Positions 52,561 through 61,873 are shown, numbered from the stretch's first letter. The stretch: DNA of 64,000 bases from DATAPD01 sp036265385 (GCA_036265385.1 DATAPD010000020.1:62001-126000), one strand, 5' to 3'. Notes: generated by a model from the sequence alone, not told the origin. Numbers and translations: made by a program.

Positions 52561-53628
52561 TCAAGCTAATTGGAAGATAATGTGAAGAACAGCGGTTGAA
52601 TCCGTGGCTCGTCCGTCTCGCGTAGCCGGCTTGAAGCGGATCTGTTCTGCCGCCTTGATCGCTGCTTCATCCAGGCCGTGACCGAGGCCGCGGACGACAC
52701 GAGTAATCTTGAGCTGCCCATTAGCTCCAAGCACTGCTTCAACAAGAACCTCACCTTCTAAGCGGAGGCGACGAGCTTCTTCGGTATAGGTGGGATTCGG
52801 TTTAAAAATGATCTCCGCGGGAATCATTCGACCCGCATTTTCATCCACTTGTTTTGCTTTCGTGATCGGTTGAGCTGGTATCGCGGCATCGCTGAATCCG
52901 CTTTGCTTCACGGCGGTCCCAGTCCCGCGGGTTCCGGAAATTCGTCCGGAGCCATCTCCTGTCGCCACGCCGCTTCCAAAGCCAGTGCTCGCAACCACTC
53001 CCTTTACTCCGTGGCTGCCGCCAGTACCATTTCCCATCCCGGAGCCCTGGGGTAGATCAAACGAACCAAGCTGCGCAATGTTCACCGGGCGCCCGTTGGT
53101 TTCACTGCTTCGTACTCCATTCGGATCGCCAAAGCCTCCAGTTTGAACCTTTTGAGGAGCGGCTGCGATGGTTGGAGTGGCAGAACTTCCGGTGGAAAAT
53201 ACCTCCGTCTTTACCAACTGGCGCGGGATAACGGGCTTCGTGGTTGACGGAAGGTCGGGCATCTTGTTGCTCGCCAGTTCCATTTTCGGTGCCGCTGGTT
53301 CATCGACTACTGATTTGGTTTTTGGTAGCGGTGGTGGAAGGCGCAATGCGTCGGGGCTCGGCTGAGTAAGAGGGCGGGGTTCTGCCTTGGCCAAGACCCG
53401 GACCGGAGCAGGCTCAGTCGGAACCGGCGGTGGCGTATCGACTAGTCGCATGTAGGAGAACGTGCGGGGCTCAGGGATCAGAATTTGTGGATGCAGTAGG
53501 CCCGCTATCAGCACCAGAACAAGTGCCAATCCTTGTGTCCCCATGCTGAACAGAAATTCGGTCCATGGGGGCCGCGATTGAGGCAGCAGGCTAAACATCG
53601 TGTTCTGTGCAATAGCCCTATTGGTCAC
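52561..53628 (-). CDS. TonB-family energy transducer-like protein
   Basis: A 355-aa protein. A single N-terminal transmembrane helix (residues 27-50, GTQGLALVLVLIAGLLHPQIL), a Pro- and Gly-rich periplasmic linker with GGTGGS-like stretches, and a TonB C-terminal domain of about 85 residues (NPTYTEEARRLRLEGEVLVEAVLGANGQLKITRVVRGLGHGLDEAAIKAAEQIRFKPA). The GTG at 53628 has GGGGAG ahead at about eight bases. It is the first gene of a pair with the M48 protease, 9 bases downstream; no exbBD nearby. It probably transmits energy or binds outer-membrane protein partners. Confidence 0.85.
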   Translation of the reverse strand: MTNRAIAQNTMFSLLPQSRPPWTEFLFSMGTQGLALVLVLIAGLLHPQILIPEPRTFSYMRLVDTPPPVPTEPAPVRVLAKAEPRPLTQPSPDALRLPPPLPKTKSVVDEPAAPKMELASNKMPDLPSTTKPVIPRQLVKTEVFSTGSSATPTIAAAPQKVQTGGFGDPNGVRSSETNGRPVNIAQLGSFDLPQGSGMGNGTGGSHGVKGVVASTGFGSGVATGDGSGRISGTRGTGTAVKQSGFSDAAIPAQPITKAKQVDENAGRMIPAEIIFKPNPTYTEEARRLRLEGEVLVEAVLGANGQLKITRVVRGLGHGLDEAAIKAAEQIRFKPATRDGRATDSTAVLHIIFQLA

Positions 53629-53921
53629 GATTTCGTCTCCCCAGGGTTACCCACGTTTGACCCCAGTTGGGGCGACCCTAACCTCGATGCGAACTAGGGG
53701 ACTAGTTCGAGAACTCGCGGCGCATAAGGGGTCGCAGCACGAATAAGACCACTCACCTTAGGGAAATCTAGGAGTAAGCGTATATCCAACAGCTACTTAC
53801 CCAAACAGGCAGCTATCTTATCAAACCGGAGGAATGAGTTTGCAAAGTTTTTCCTAGATTGATAGACAAATTCCCTCAACTGGGCTGTAGGGTTTACAAC
53901 AAACAGTCCAATGCGTATAGC
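53629..53921. other. 293-base non-coding region with small hairpins
   Basis: Upstream of the TonB gene (−). A stem CCCC-AGTT-GGGG at 53661-53672 and a stem GAACTAG/CTAGTTC at 53691-53708 with GGGA loop lie close to the gene start; their role is unknown. No coding frame. Confidence 0.4.
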
Positions 53922-55280
53922 TCAGCAATGAACGATTTTAGGGCTCGAAATCCCCTTAGTGGCATGGCGCGAATCGACTACCAGTTGTGATTCACGCACG
54001 ATTTTCTGGTAATCGTAGTCGGAGTGATCGGTCACGATCAAAACGCAATCGTACTGTCCTAGATTCTCGAGTGACGAACATTTCATCTGAAGATCGTATT
54101 TGCGACCTCGTCCAATGAAAGGGAAGTAGGGATCGTGATAACTGACCTCTGCGCCAGCTTTTTGCAAGAGTTCGATGATCGTGAGTGAGGGTGATTCGCG
54201 AAGATCGTCAATATCTTTTTTGTACGCCACGCCCAAAATCAGAACACGTGAGCCGTTTAGAGACTTTTTATGTCGATTAAGAGCCTCGCTCACCGAAGCC
54301 AGCACGTGATAGGGCATGGCCGTGTTAATTTCACCCGCCAATTCGATAAAACGGGTCCTAAAATCCCATTCTTTCGCTTTCCATGAAAGGTAAAACGGAT
54401 CAACAGGGATGCAATGTCCTCCCAGTCCGGGCCCCGGATAGAACGGGTGGAACCCGAAAGGTTTAGTGGAAGCGGCCGCGATCACTTCCCAGATGTCCAG
54501 TCCCATCCTCAGAGATAAAAGCTTGAGTTCATTCACCAACGCAATGTTCACGCAGCGGTAGATGTTCTCCAGCAACTTCGTCATTTCCGCGGCGGCTGGG
54601 GACGACACCGGAACCGTTCGCCGGAAGATGGCCCCGTACAACGCGCATGCGAGCTCTGCGGCCTGGCTGTCCAGTCCGCCGACCACCTTTGGGATGTCAT
54701 GTCTCTCTACGCTGGTATTCCCAGGATCCTCGCGCTCAGGAGAAAATGCCACGTAGAAGCATTCTTCCGACGACTCACCCGTACGGGCTGCTTTCAGATT
54801 TGCCCGGTTGCCCTTCTCGAGAATAGGTAGCAGCACTTCTTCGGTTGTGCCGGGATAAGTCGTGCTCTCAAGAACAATCAATTGGCCGGTGCGTAAATGC
54901 GGGGCAATCGCTTCTGCCGTGTTCGTGATGAAGCTAAGGTCTGGTTCGTGATACTCGTTGAGCGGTGTTGGTACACAGATGATCACCGCATCCATTGTTG
55001 AGATCTTGGCGTACTCGGCAGTCGCCGCAAACCCCTGCTTCTTGGCTGTCGCGATATCGGCGGCCGGAATTCGGAAGATATATGAGCCGCCTTGAGCGAT
55101 GGTATCGACTTTCTTTTGATCGATATCGAAGCCCGTAACGGGAAAGCGCTGCTCGCTGAAGAGCAAAGCGAGAGGAAGTCCTACATAACCCAGGCCAATT
55201 ACGCCCACTTTGGCTTGGCGGTTTTCAATCTTCGACTTAAGTTCGTTGAAAAGGGAGGATGACGCGGTCACTGGGTTCAT
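53922..55280 (-). CDS. nucleotide-sugar 6-dehydrogenase (UDP-glucose/GlcNAc/ManNAc dehydrogenase family)
   Basis: A 452-aa enzyme that oxidises the C6 alcohol of a UDP-sugar to the uronic acid with two NAD+. N-terminal Rossmann fold (VGVIGLGYVGLPLALLFSEQRF), the lysine/glutamate segment, the central FSPEREDPGN and LLENIYRCVNIALVNELKLL, and the catalytic cysteine in PGPGLGGHCIPVDPFYLSWKA; the C-terminal domain has LGVAYKKDIDDLRESPSL and SYHDPYF. The motifs agree with the WecC/VipA/TviB branch (UDP-GlcNAc or UDP-ManNAc dehydrogenases) more than with UDP-glucose dehydrogenase. It could feed capsule or exopolysaccharide synthesis. ATG 55280 is chosen; GTG 55310 is another in-frame start with no better ribosome site. 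It stands alone. Confidence 0.92.
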   Translation of the reverse strand: MNPVTASSSLFNELKSKIENRQAKVGVIGLGYVGLPLALLFSEQRFPVTGFDIDQKKVDTIAQGGSYIFRIPAADIATAKKQGFAATAEYAKISTMDAVIICVPTPLNEYHEPDLSFITNTAEAIAPHLRTGQLIVLESTTYPGTTEEVLLPILEKGNRANLKAARTGESSEECFYVAFSPEREDPGNTSVERHDIPKVVGGLDSQAAELACALYGAIFRRTVPVSSPAAAEMTKLLENIYRCVNIALVNELKLLSLRMGLDIWEVIAAASTKPFGFHPFYPGPGLGGHCIPVDPFYLSWKAKEWDFRTRFIELAGEINTAMPYHVLASVSEALNRHKKSLNGSRVLILGVAYKKDIDDLRESPSLTIIELLQKAGAEVSYHDPYFPFIGRGRKYDLQMKCSSLENLGQYDCVLIVTDHSDYDYQKIVRESQLVVDSRHATKGISSPKIVHC

Positions 55281-55441
55281 GCTGTCGGTTCTTGATCGCT
55301 CAGATCGCACGCACCTGTAGCGAGTAAGCCAATTTTAACATGCGGATTTCGACACTACTCGCAACGAGATGTTTGCGATTTCCAATCGATTGCCGCCCTC
55401 ACATGCGCCTGGCATTTTTATCTGTCCGTTAAAATCGTCGA

Positions 55442-56008
55442 ATGCGCTTTCGTCTCGCGGCTGCCATACTCGTGCTCGCCATCCTTCTTGCGCGATCCGG
55501 CACGTATCTCGTTGTTGACAGACCTCAAAAATCGGATGTTGTTCTTGTGCTTGCCGGGGAAACAGAGCGAAGGCCAAACCGCGGAATCGAGCTTTTACGC
55601 CAAGCGTATGCCCCTAAGATGATTTTAGACGTTCCTGAAAGCCCGCAGTTCTATGGCGTGTCCCCGCCCGCACTAGCGCAAAAATTAATTGACTCTTTGC
55701 CGCAAGCAAAGCAGATCACGATCTGCACGATTAGCGGCCTTTCAACAAAGGACGAAAGCACGAATGCCTCGAATTGTATTGCTGCGACAGGCGCACACTC
55801 CGTGCTTCTTGTAACCTCCAGCTTCCATACTCGGCGTGCCCTCAGCATTTTCCGCCACGCCATGCCTGGCATTCAATTCAGCGTGGCTGCGGTCGATGAT
55901 CCTCGCCAATTTCAATCCCCATGGTGGAGAAACCGACAGTGGGCTAAAGTTAACCTTGAAGAGTGGATGAGATTGGCTTGGTGGTATTGCGTTGATCGGT
56001 GGCGCTAG
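55442..56008 (+). CDS. YdcF/ElyC/SanA-family (DUF218) membrane protein
   Basis: A 188-aa protein with an N-terminal transmembrane helix (LAAAILVLAILLARSGTYLVV) and a periplasmic DUF218 domain: DVVLVLAGETERRPNRGIELLRQAYAPKMILD, TNASNCIAATGAHSVLLVTSSFHTRRALSIFRHAMPG. ElyC and SanA, relatives in E. coli, take part in envelope polysaccharide or peptidoglycan maintenance and vancomycin resistance; the biochemical activity is not certain. It is divergent from the nucleotide-sugar dehydrogenase, 161 bases away. Confidence 0.8.
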   Translation: MRFRLAAAILVLAILLARSGTYLVVDRPQKSDVVLVLAGETERRPNRGIELLRQAYAPKMILDVPESPQFYGVSPPALAQKLIDSLPQAKQITICTISGLSTKDESTNASNCIAATGAHSVLLVTSSFHTRRALSIFRHAMPGIQFSVAAVDDPRQFQSPWWRNRQWAKVNLEEWMRLAWWYCVDRWR

Positions 56009-56110
56009 CTCACCTCCGTAACCTATTCGACAGGCGGGTACCTTAGAAAGTCATTGACGACCAAGAAGTTGCCGAATACGATGGCGAAAACTCACAGGGA
56101 GATTTGGGTA

Positions 56111-56785
56111 ATGCACCGCTCCATAATCACGAGATCGCTCAGTTGCTTTCTTGTTGTTGCATTGCCATTGTCCATGTGGGCAGCCGATTCCAGCGGAGCT
56201 ATGCTCTACGCGAATGGCACAGCGTGGCTGAATGGTGCCAATGTTCCGAAGACTTCTGCGGTTTTTTCCGGTGACCTGATCCAAACGAAGTCCGACTCCG
56301 TTGCAAGTATCAAAGCAGCCGGTTCAAATATCACAGTGCAACCGGATTCTTTGATTCAGTATCAGGGCAAGTCGCTGAAGCTTGAACATGGCGCAGTCAC
56401 TGTCGCCACCGCGAAATCGGTAGTCACCGAAATCGGAGATGTCAGCGTGAAGCCCGCAAGCGGGCAGTGGACCGAGTTCCGCATCAAAGATTTCGACGGA
56501 ACAGTTCAGATCGCGGCAAACAAAGGGGATCTCCTGGTAACGGACGCCCAAGGAAATACGACTACCGTGTCCCAGGGCCAGGAAACCACACGCGAAGACT
56601 CACCTGCAGGAAAACATCGCCGTCGTCGCTCTGGTGGCGCAGTTCCCGGAGCACAGGGAAGCATCCTCAATTCACCTATAGCGTTGTACACCGGTATCGC
56701 TGTAGTTGGCGGCGTAACGACCTGGGTTTTGCTTCAAGGAGACAATCCACCCAGCCCGGATACGATGGGCTCCAGCATCCGATAG
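56111..56785 (+). CDS. FecR-like exported protein
   Basis: A 224-aa protein. Signal peptide MHRSIITRSLSCFLVVALPLSMWAA, then a FecR-type beta domain: GAMLYANGTAWLNGANVPKTSAVFSGDLIQTKSDSVASI and VQPDSLIQYQGKSLKLEHGAVTVATAKSVV, followed by TEIGDVSVKPASGQWTEFRIKDFDGTVQIAANKGDLLV. Near the C terminus is a hydrophobic segment (SPIALYTGIAVVGGVTTWVLLQG) that may anchor it. There is no sigma factor next to it, so it is not a typical FecR anti-sigma regulator. ATG 56111 gives the best leader; two upstream in-frame ATGs are less likely. A Arg-rich stretch (GKHRRRRSGG) precedes the anchor. Confidence 0.72.
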   Translation: MHRSIITRSLSCFLVVALPLSMWAADSSGAMLYANGTAWLNGANVPKTSAVFSGDLIQTKSDSVASIKAAGSNITVQPDSLIQYQGKSLKLEHGAVTVATAKSVVTEIGDVSVKPASGQWTEFRIKDFDGTVQIAANKGDLLVTDAQGNTTTVSQGQETTREDSPAGKHRRRRSGGAVPGAQGSILNSPIALYTGIAVVGGVTTWVLLQGDNPPSPDTMGSSIR

Positions 56786-56891
56786 CTTTTCCATCTGGAA
56801 GTACTTGTCCACACACCGAAGTCTACTGCACACGTCACGCACGCACGGGAGTTAGAATATAGAGCGCTTGTGTGAGGCCTTCGATCTCAGT

Positions 56892-57566
56892 ATGAAAATC
56901 AGCGTTTTGGGATCCCTTGCCGTAGTCGGTTTTTTGACCTTGTGTCCATGTCGTTTGCTTCTCGCTCAGACGGAACAGGAGAGACCCGAACAGGCAAGAC
57001 CGGAACAGACAAAACCGGAACAGACAAAACCTGAGGATAAAAAACCTGCTGAAGTGGCTGCCGAAGGAGCAGCGACGGAAAGTAAAGCACTAGAAAACAC
57101 TCAAAATCCTCCCGCACAGGTTGCGCCCCAATCTTCATCGGACTCGCAGGCGACACCCACACCTGAGCCTGCTGCGCCGGGTCCCTCGGCCAAAGCCAAA
57201 AAGCGCGGGTGCCGCAAATCTAAAACCGGCAACTGCACGAAACAGACCTCCTCCCACACCGGCACCCGAAGAGTCATCGTTCGTAACGGCAGCACTACTG
57301 AGCCAACCGTAAAACTTGCCCCTACTGTACCGACCAACGTCGCTTCACAGCAGGCGCAGGTGACCGAACAACTGCTCACGACCGCAGAGAACAATCTGAA
57401 AGAAGCCGCTGTGCGGCAATTGAATGCGGACCAGACTGCAGTTGTAGATCAGGTTCGGAATTACATTCAACAAGCCAGGGCTGCAACCAAGGCTGGCGAC
57501 TTCCAACGCGGGCACAATCTCGCTGTCAAAGCGCGCCTACTCTCCGACGATCTGATTGCTCAGTGA
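56892..57566 (+). CDS. exported Pro/Glu/Lys-rich protein with pentapeptide repeats
   Basis: A 224-aa protein of unknown function. The signal peptide (MKISVLGSLAVVGFLTLCPCRLLLAQ) is followed by a low-complexity region with four copies of a five-residue unit of the form EQxxP (residues about 28-47), then an Ala/Pro/Ser-rich stretch, a Lys/Arg-rich block with two cysteines (AKKRGCRKSKTGNCTKQ), and a helical C-terminal domain of about 70 residues (EQLLTTAENNLKEAAVRQLNADQTAVVDQVRNYIQQARAATKAGDFQRGHNLAVKARLLSDDLIAQ). This tail is the only part with fold-like composition. ATG 56892 opens the leader. It follows the FecR-like gene by 106 bases; both are short envelope-type proteins. Confidence 0.65.
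   Translation: MKISVLGSLAVVGFLTLCPCRLLLAQTEQERPEQARPEQTKPEQTKPEDKKPAEVAAEGAATESKALENTQNPPAQVAPQSSSDSQATPTPEPAAPGPSAKAKKRGCRKSKTGNCTKQTSSHTGTRRVIVRNGSTTEPTVKLAPTVPTNVASQQAQVTEQLLTTAENNLKEAAVRQLNADQTAVVDQVRNYIQQARAATKAGDFQRGHNLAVKARLLSDDLIAQ
56972..57031 (+). repeat. four tandem 15-bp repeats inside a gene
   Basis: Units at 56972, 56987, 57002 and 57017. The last two are identical (GGAACAGACAAAACC); the first two differ at a few bases. They code EQERP, EQARP, EQTKP, EQTKP. Simple in-frame repeats such as this can change copy number by slippage. Confidence 0.75.
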
Positions 57567-57577
57567 TCAGCAGACGA

Positions 57578-58708
57578 CTACTTTGGGCGCGCCCTCGCTG
57601 TATTGATCTTATCTAACAATTCCTGCGAAGGTTTTTGAAGCGGTCCTGCGATACCCACGGCTTCGCCGAGGACTAGCTTGGCGTCAGCAACGCGATTCAG
57701 TTTTGCATACGCGTAACCGAGCCGGTACAGCGCGGTCGCATATGCCGTTTCGTCTTGACCTTTCAGGAGATCTGACGCCTTCTTCAACTCAGGAACAGCT
57801 GCGGCAGTTTTGTCCTGTTTCATGTACGCGTACCCGAGCGTCGAATACGCAACTCCGGCCGATAACCTGCGCGATTTATCAGCATCAGCAGCATCCGCTT
57901 TGGCCAGTTCGACCACTTTTTGCGAGTACGTGACCGCCTTCCCGACCGATCCTGGCTTCGCATCTTCTACGTAAGCATTTGCCAACAGCAGCATAGTGGG
58001 CATGCTGTTTGGATTGGCAGCCAGTGCTTTTTCACCATAGGAGTACAGCCTGGCGGAATCGTTCAGCTGGCCAAGTGTGAACATCGCATATTGCGTAACT
58101 GGCTCCTCGAATCGCGAGTTCGGGAATGCTGGAGCGAAGCGCTCGATATAGCTCATGCGAGTCTTGGCGTCTTTCTCGTCAGCGATTGCGTTGTAAGCCG
58201 CCGTTTCAAGAAATTCGTAAGAAGTCTTGGCGGCATCTTTCGTCTCACTAATTCGGGCGTTCCACTGCGCGTCCTCCATACTCTCTGGTTTTGGTTGTTT
58301 ATCGATCGTGTTGTATGCCTCGCCACCTTTTACTGCATAGGCCACTGTCTTCCCACTGTCTTTCATCTGCTGGGCGACATTGACTTGTGAAACAAGGATG
58401 TCAAGGTTGCGGGGTGCCCCTGCCAATGCCTTGTCGCCGAATTCGAGGGCCTTGGGTAGATCACCGGCAGCTTGTTGCGATTGTGCGATCTGCCAATTTC
58501 CGTAGGCCACCGCCGCCGGATTCGACGAAAATTTGTTTAAGAAGTCTTCGTACATCACAAGCTTTTTGGAATTGTCTTGTTCGTTGGAGATTGCGGTGAG
58601 TGCTTGATCCTCAGGCGTGCCTGCCGGGATGATGATCTTGTCGAGCTGCGCCTGAGAAATTCCTGAACAGAGAATCAAGGACAACGAAAGAAGCCATCGC
58701 CTGCCCAT
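57578..58708 (-). CDS. exported tetratricopeptide-repeat protein
   Basis: A 376-aa secreted protein. ATG 58708 is marked by GGAGG five bases ahead and opens a signal peptide (MGRRWLLSLSLILCSGISQAQ); an upstream ATG gives a non-secreted, less likely form. The rest is helical with TPR-like repeats (YGNWQIAQSQQAAGDLPKALEFGDKALAGAP, TMLLLANAYVEDAKPGSVGKAVTYSQKVVEL, AGVAYSTLGYAYMKQDKTAAAVPELKKASDLL, ALYRLGYAYAKLNRVADAKLVLGEAVG). It converges on the preceding exported protein with 11 bases between. Function is unknown; a scaffold in the periplasm is likely. Confidence 0.8.
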   Translation of the reverse strand: MGRRWLLSLSLILCSGISQAQLDKIIIPAGTPEDQALTAISNEQDNSKKLVMYEDFLNKFSSNPAAVAYGNWQIAQSQQAAGDLPKALEFGDKALAGAPRNLDILVSQVNVAQQMKDSGKTVAYAVKGGEAYNTIDKQPKPESMEDAQWNARISETKDAAKTSYEFLETAAYNAIADEKDAKTRMSYIERFAPAFPNSRFEEPVTQYAMFTLGQLNDSARLYSYGEKALAANPNSMPTMLLLANAYVEDAKPGSVGKAVTYSQKVVELAKADAADADKSRRLSAGVAYSTLGYAYMKQDKTAAAVPELKKASDLLKGQDETAYATALYRLGYAYAKLNRVADAKLVLGEAVGIAGPLQKPSQELLDKINTARARPK

Positions 58709-58804
58709 AGATACCTCCGGAGAGACTTTTGGCGCATCGTAGCTCTGAACCTTACGCTGCGCAAGGGGCGATCGGCTGATCATCTTGTGGCGCAGAACTC
58801 CGGG

Positions 58805-59458
58805 TTATCTGCGTCCTTCCCGTTTTTGCGCAACCACCAGCCCTCTCGGCGTAGGCAGAAGAACGACAGAAATTAGTCCCTCACGCTCGAGTTTGAGTGC
58901 CGCCTCTCGCACTTGCTTCAGATGCGAACTTGCGTCATGCATAAGGATCAACCCATTTGGATTGATCTGTGGCAAAAACCTCCTCACCTCTTGTTCGCGA
59001 ATGGGCATATCGCTGTCACTAAAAAATAGATCGATAGTGCCATCCACTTTCATTTCCAGGCTTGACTCGTTTCGCAACTCGATCCAACTCGCAAATTCCG
59101 ATTTCTCAAACCTTGCTTTCGCGTTCTCGTAAACTTTTTGATCGTACTCACAGGTGAGGATGCGGCCCCGACCGTTTGCCTTCAGTCCCTCCGCCATCCA
59201 CAGCGTACTAATTCCGCTGAAGGTTCCGGTCTCCACGATCAGCTCAGGCTTGATAGTCGTGACAACCGTACGTAGGAACTCCAGCACTTCGACTTCGGCC
59301 GTCATCGAATCGAACATGCTGAAGCGTTCTGGATGTGGACACTCCGGCGTGGCCCGATGATATTCGAGCTGTAGCTGATCCCCGCTGCGCTCGATCCCGC
59401 GCAAGATGCGGTGTTCCTGCTTCTCTTTTTTAAACAGACGTCTGAGGCTAAGACTCAT
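58805..59458 (-). CDS. class I SAM-dependent methyltransferase
   Basis: A 217-aa enzyme with Rossmann-type SAM-binding motif I (PELIVETGTFSGISTLWMAEGL), motif II-like acidic residue (ILTCEYDQKVYENAKARFE), and the DGTIDLFFSDSDMP strand. It resembles the O-methyltransferase-like Methyltransf_24 family. The substrate cannot be told. There is no clear ribosome site. It is divergent from the MFS gene. Confidence 0.82.
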   Translation of the reverse strand: MSLSLRRLFKKEKQEHRILRGIERSGDQLQLEYHRATPECPHPERFSMFDSMTAEVEVLEFLRTVVTTIKPELIVETGTFSGISTLWMAEGLKANGRGRILTCEYDQKVYENAKARFEKSEFASWIELRNESSLEMKVDGTIDLFFSDSDMPIREQEVRRFLPQINPNGLILMHDASSHLKQVREAALKLEREGLISVVLLPTPRGLVVAQKREGRR

Positions 59459-59569
59459 AACGGAAGAGGAAGTATACGAGATGCGTTACTTGCCCGCGAC
59501 CTCGCGAGCCAGATCTCAACCTCTCGACACGCCACATCACGCCCACAGCGCATGTTAGAGTCAGGAAAT

Positions 59570-60820
59570 ATGTTTTCTGTCCTTCGCGAGCGCTCTCTCC
59601 GTTGGGTTTTCATCGCCAACGTTGTTTCGATGTTAGGGAGCGGAATGAACTCTGCTGCCGTGGCCTGGTACATTCTGCAGGCTACCCATTCTGAGATCGC
59701 GCTGGGCACTTTCGCGGTACTCCAAACGCTTCCTGCCATGCTGATGCTGCCTTTCACTGGCGTCATCATTGACCGGGAGGATCGTCGACGGCTCGTCATG
59801 ATGCTCGACGCGGCTCGCGCAATTGTCATCTTCGTCGTCGCAATCCTTGCCTTCCTCGGCCGCGTACATGTTTGGCAGCTCTACCTCATGAACACTCTGG
59901 TGGCTGCAGGGTTCTGGATGTTTTGGCCTACCATCACTGCGCTGATCCAGGAATTAACTCCAGAGGGAGAATTCGTTCAGGCGAACACATTTCTACTCGC
60001 CGGTATTCAGGGTGGTTGGCTGATCGCCGGATCGATAGTCGGCTTTGTGTACGAGCACATTGGACTTGGCGGCGTGCTGCTGATCGACTTCTCGACCTAT
60101 GTCGTTTCCTTCCTCTGTTACCTCGTTGTTCGGAAGGGACATCACGTCGTCCCGAGTCCGTCCGAACTCAAACACGACCTCATCGCGGCTGAAACTGCTG
60201 TAGAACGCTTCGGTCGTGAGATGCGCGAAGGCTTGCACTTTCTTCGCGATCATCGCAGCGTTGTTTTTCTCGGGATCAGTTGGGCCCTCTTCCTGGGCGC
60301 CATGCTCACGGGTGTTGTGGTTACGCCGCCGCTCAGCGACCTAGTTTTTCATGCAGGTGCGAAAGGCTACGGCTGGCTGAACGCGGGCTGGGGTGTCGGA
60401 GCCTTTCTTAGCGCTCTGTATGCTCCTCAAGCGATCGCAAAACTTGGCGCACGACAATCTATCGCGATCTCAATGGCTCTTCTGACTGCGTGCATGTTTC
60501 TCTCACCCTTGTCTCGCGTTCTTGCGCTGGGCGTGTTCTTTTATAGCCTGATGGGTTCCGCTCGCGGCGTAAGTGGCGTCGCCATGAATACGAGTTTGAT
60601 GGAACAGGTGCCGAAACACCTCATGGGACGCGTTCAGAACACATTTTATTTCGGCGGAACGTTACTCCAAATTGTTCTCGGAATTTCGGTGGGTCTGACC
60701 GCGCAGAAGGTGAATCTCACCGCTGGTTTCGCCATCATCGCGCTGGTATATGCGATTGCCTTTGTGAGTGCAACTTGGCCAGCTCCTGTTCCTCAACCGG
60801 TCACCGAAGAAGCTGATTGA
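59570..60820 (+). CDS. MFS transporter, EntS-like exporter family
   Basis: A 416-aa inner-membrane protein with about 12 helices. ATG 59570 has AGGAA ahead and gives the normal N terminus (RERSLRWVFIANVVSMLGSGM). Between helices 2 and 3 is the MFS motif GVIIDREDRRRLVMMLDAARA. The pattern is that of the MFS_3 group (EntS-like and macrolide-type exporters, proton antiport). No siderophore genes are near. It is followed 90 bases on by fabI on the same strand. Confidence 0.9.
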   Translation: MFSVLRERSLRWVFIANVVSMLGSGMNSAAVAWYILQATHSEIALGTFAVLQTLPAMLMLPFTGVIIDREDRRRLVMMLDAARAIVIFVVAILAFLGRVHVWQLYLMNTLVAAGFWMFWPTITALIQELTPEGEFVQANTFLLAGIQGGWLIAGSIVGFVYEHIGLGGVLLIDFSTYVVSFLCYLVVRKGHHVVPSPSELKHDLIAAETAVERFGREMREGLHFLRDHRSVVFLGISWALFLGAMLTGVVVTPPLSDLVFHAGAKGYGWLNAGWGVGAFLSALYAPQAIAKLGARQSIAISMALLTACMFLSPLSRVLALGVFFYSLMGSARGVSGVAMNTSLMEQVPKHLMGRVQNTFYFGGTLLQIVLGISVGLTAQKVNLTAGFAIIALVYAIAFVSATWPAPVPQPVTEEAD

Positions 60821-60910
60821 TCTGCAGCCCGCTTTTTTTCTAACCAGCTGCACACGCTGGCTTGCCGACTGAACTGATATCCTTTCCATTTCCTTCAGGG
60901 AGGCCTATTC

Positions 60911-61681
60911 ATGTCTACTGACCTTCAAGGTCGCACGGCGATCGTGTTCGGAGTGGCGAACAAGCGTTCCATTGCTTGGTCCATTGCCCAAGGACTGCAC
61001 AATGCGGGCGCGCGTCTCATCATCACTTATCAGAACGAACGCCTTGAGCAAGAAGCCCGAGACCTAATCAGTTCCCTGCCCGGCACAGAGGGTTTCATGT
61101 GCGACGTTTCAAAAGATGAAGAGATCGACCGCCTGTTCGCGCAAGTCAAAGAGAAATTCGGTAAGCTCCACGTGCTTGTCCACTCCGTTGCCTACGCCCC
61201 AGCTGAGGAACTTCGAGGTGAATTCATCAACACCACGCGAGAGGGATTTCGTATTGCACACGATGTAAGCGTCTATTCTCTGATTGCCGTCGCTCGTGCT
61301 GCAGCACCCCTGATGGAGAACGGTGGCAGCGTTCTCACAATGACCTATTACGGCGCAGAAAAGGTTGTTCCACACTACAACGTGATGGCTGTGGCCAAGG
61401 CTGCCCTCGAATGCACCGTTCGTTACTTGGCATTTGATCTTGGGAAGAAGAAAATACGCGTCAACGCCATCTCGGCGGGGCCGATCAAGACATTGGCCGC
61501 CCGGGGGATTTCCGGGCTTGGCGAGATGCTGAAGTCCCACGCTGAGCGCGCGCCATTGCAACGCAACGTTGAGGTATCTGAAGTTGGATCAGCAGGTGTT
61601 TTCTTAGCTTCCGATGCAAGTTCAGGAATTACAGGGGAAACGATTTACGTGGATTGCGGTTACAACGTGATGGGTTTCTAA
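60911..61681 (+). CDS. fabI: enoyl-[acyl-carrier-protein] reductase FabI (NADH)
   Basis: A 256-aa enzyme of the final step of the type II fatty acid elongation cycle, reducing enoyl-ACP with NADH. The modified SDR catalytic set is intact and numbered as in E. coli: Tyr146, Tyr156 and Lys163 (TYYGAEKVVPHYNVMAVAKAALE). Cofactor motif VFGVANKRSIAWSIAQGL and the substrate-loop SAGPIKTLAARGI are also typical. ATG 60911 has AGGGAGG eight bases ahead. Triclosan-binding residues are not unusual at the positions I can see. It stands as a single gene. Confidence 0.97.
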   Translation: MSTDLQGRTAIVFGVANKRSIAWSIAQGLHNAGARLIITYQNERLEQEARDLISSLPGTEGFMCDVSKDEEIDRLFAQVKEKFGKLHVLVHSVAYAPAEELRGEFINTTREGFRIAHDVSVYSLIAVARAAAPLMENGGSVLTMTYYGAEKVVPHYNVMAVAKAALECTVRYLAFDLGKKKIRVNAISAGPIKTLAARGISGLGEMLKSHAERAPLQRNVEVSEVGSAGVFLASDASSGITGETIYVDCGYNVMGF

Positions 61682-61873
61682 ACTGCGTGCATTGAATGGG
61701 CGACAAGCAGCTTAAGAAAAGACAGCATGTGATTGCTCTTTAGCATCCAAACAAACAAAAGATATGCGCTTACGCTTCCTCATATTTGCGGTTTTCGCGG
61801 CTGGGCTTCTCTTTTCAATGGTCCGCGAATGGAATGCCCCGACGGCTTGCTTGCGCCCGGTGATCACCAGGCG

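Noticed and set aside
60821..60910. T-run after the MFS gene as a terminator
   Set aside because: The T-run at about 60833-60839 has no stem before it; the small CCAGC/GCTGG hairpin comes after it.
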